5,785 nt of DNA. It comes from Actinomycetota bacterium (GTDB lineage Bacteria; Actinomycetota; Actinomycetes; Actinomycetales; Microbacteriaceae). The notes beneath the pieces were generated by a model that was not told where the DNA came from, did no database searches, and saw only the letters and a program-made list of their open reading frames with translations. Position numbers and translations under genes: made by a program. How positions within the stretch are numbered: the first letter of the stretch is position 1; every line of letters begins with the position of its first letter. Positions 5,637 to 5,785 of the stretch are shown here, piece by piece. The DNA is taken from assembly GCA_016870695.1 (NCBI GenBank), contig VGAV01000170.1, positions 1 to 5,785 on the forward strand. The letters run 5' to 3'.

Positions 5637-5785
5637 ATGCACTCCGTCTCGTCTCTTGGAGACGCCCTCTCCCGCCGCGCATGGGACGAGGTGAACGACA
5701 TCTTCGACGCGCATTTCCTCCGCCTCCTGCTGCTGGATCCCGCCCTCGTCGACCGGGCTCTGGACGCCCTGCCCGAGGAGTGGTT
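5637..5785 (+). CDS. Start of a gene, possibly a LuxR-type regulator (3' truncated by window)
   Basis: ATG 5637 follows a near-ideal Shine-Dalgarno GGGAGG (5625-5630) with 6-base spacing, and the frame stays open to the window end, giving 49 complete codons. The product starts MHSVSSLGDALSRRAW and continues with an acidic helix (DEVNDIFDAHF) and a leucine run followed by LVDRALDALPEEW. It has no signal peptide and looks all-helical. The pattern of a helix ending in xxALDALPEEW resembles, from memory, the N-termini of large actinobacterial helix-turn-helix LuxR regulators with helical-repeat regions. No DNA-binding domain is inside the window, so the product is uncertain. It is transcribed divergently from the sigma-fusion gene. 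Confidence 0.7.
   Translation, partial: MHSVSSLGDALSRRAWDEVNDIFDAHFLRLLLLDPALVDRALDALPEEW

Noticed and set aside
5462..5714. Minus-strand open frames overlapping the 5637 start
   Set aside because: They run opposite a gene with a near-ideal ribosome binding site and lack any of their own; products have no recognisable features.
1..5785. tRNA, rRNA, insertion sequences, attachment sites
   Set aside because: No tRNA-like cloverleaf, transposase motif or terminal inverted repeat with target duplication was seen; base composition is even across the genes, with no sign of a recently acquired segment.

Overview
The base composition (about 70% G+C, codon third positions almost always G or C), the leaderless-looking starts and the protein sequences point to a high-GC actinobacterium. 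The sigma-factor gene resembles, from memory, a family common in Microbacteriaceae, so Microbacterium or a close relative is the best guess. I could not run a search to confirm this.

Layout, left to right. (1) 1-1766, plus strand: the last 25 codons of a probable TctB small permease subunit, then a complete TctA large permease subunit of a tripartite tricarboxylate transporter (TTT). The periplasmic-type binding protein TctC is not in the window and may lie upstream. (2) 1775-1833: a long, strong hairpin, probably ending the tct operon. (3) 1935-2961, plus strand: a two-gene unit of a classical short-chain dehydrogenase/reductase, whose start looks leaderless, and a 69-residue acidic, probably disordered protein 7 bp downstream. 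(4) 3060-3638, plus strand: a 192-residue arginine-rich protein of unknown function. (5) 3646-5193, minus strand, converging with gene 4 across only 7 bp: an unusual 515-residue chimera. It has an ECF sigma factor (sigma2 and sigma4), an anti-sigma-like HxxxCxxC zinc-binding motif, two hydrophobic segments, a long Pro/Ser/Thr/Ala region that includes tandem [12 protein letters not shown] repeats, and a short terminal cap with two cysteines. (6) 5194-5636: a 443-bp divergent intergenic region rich in inverted and direct repeats. (7) 5637 to the window end, plus strand: the first 49 codons of a gene with an excellent Shine-Dalgarno sequence. Its N-terminus looks like the start of a large helical, possibly LuxR-type, regulator, but this is tentative.

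How the parts may work together. The tct genes form one uptake operon for a carboxylate. The dehydrogenase is a separate transcription unit, and nothing in the sequence ties its substrate to the transporter. The chimera is the most striking element. It looks like a sigma factor tethered to the membrane by its own fused anti-sigma-like region and extended outside the cell by a proline-rich stalk, so it could sense the cell wall and control transcription in one polypeptide. Its leader contains a perfect 11-bp inverted repeat. The intergenic region shared with the divergent gene holds five copies of GGGTGA/TCACCC. Both suggest controlled expression.
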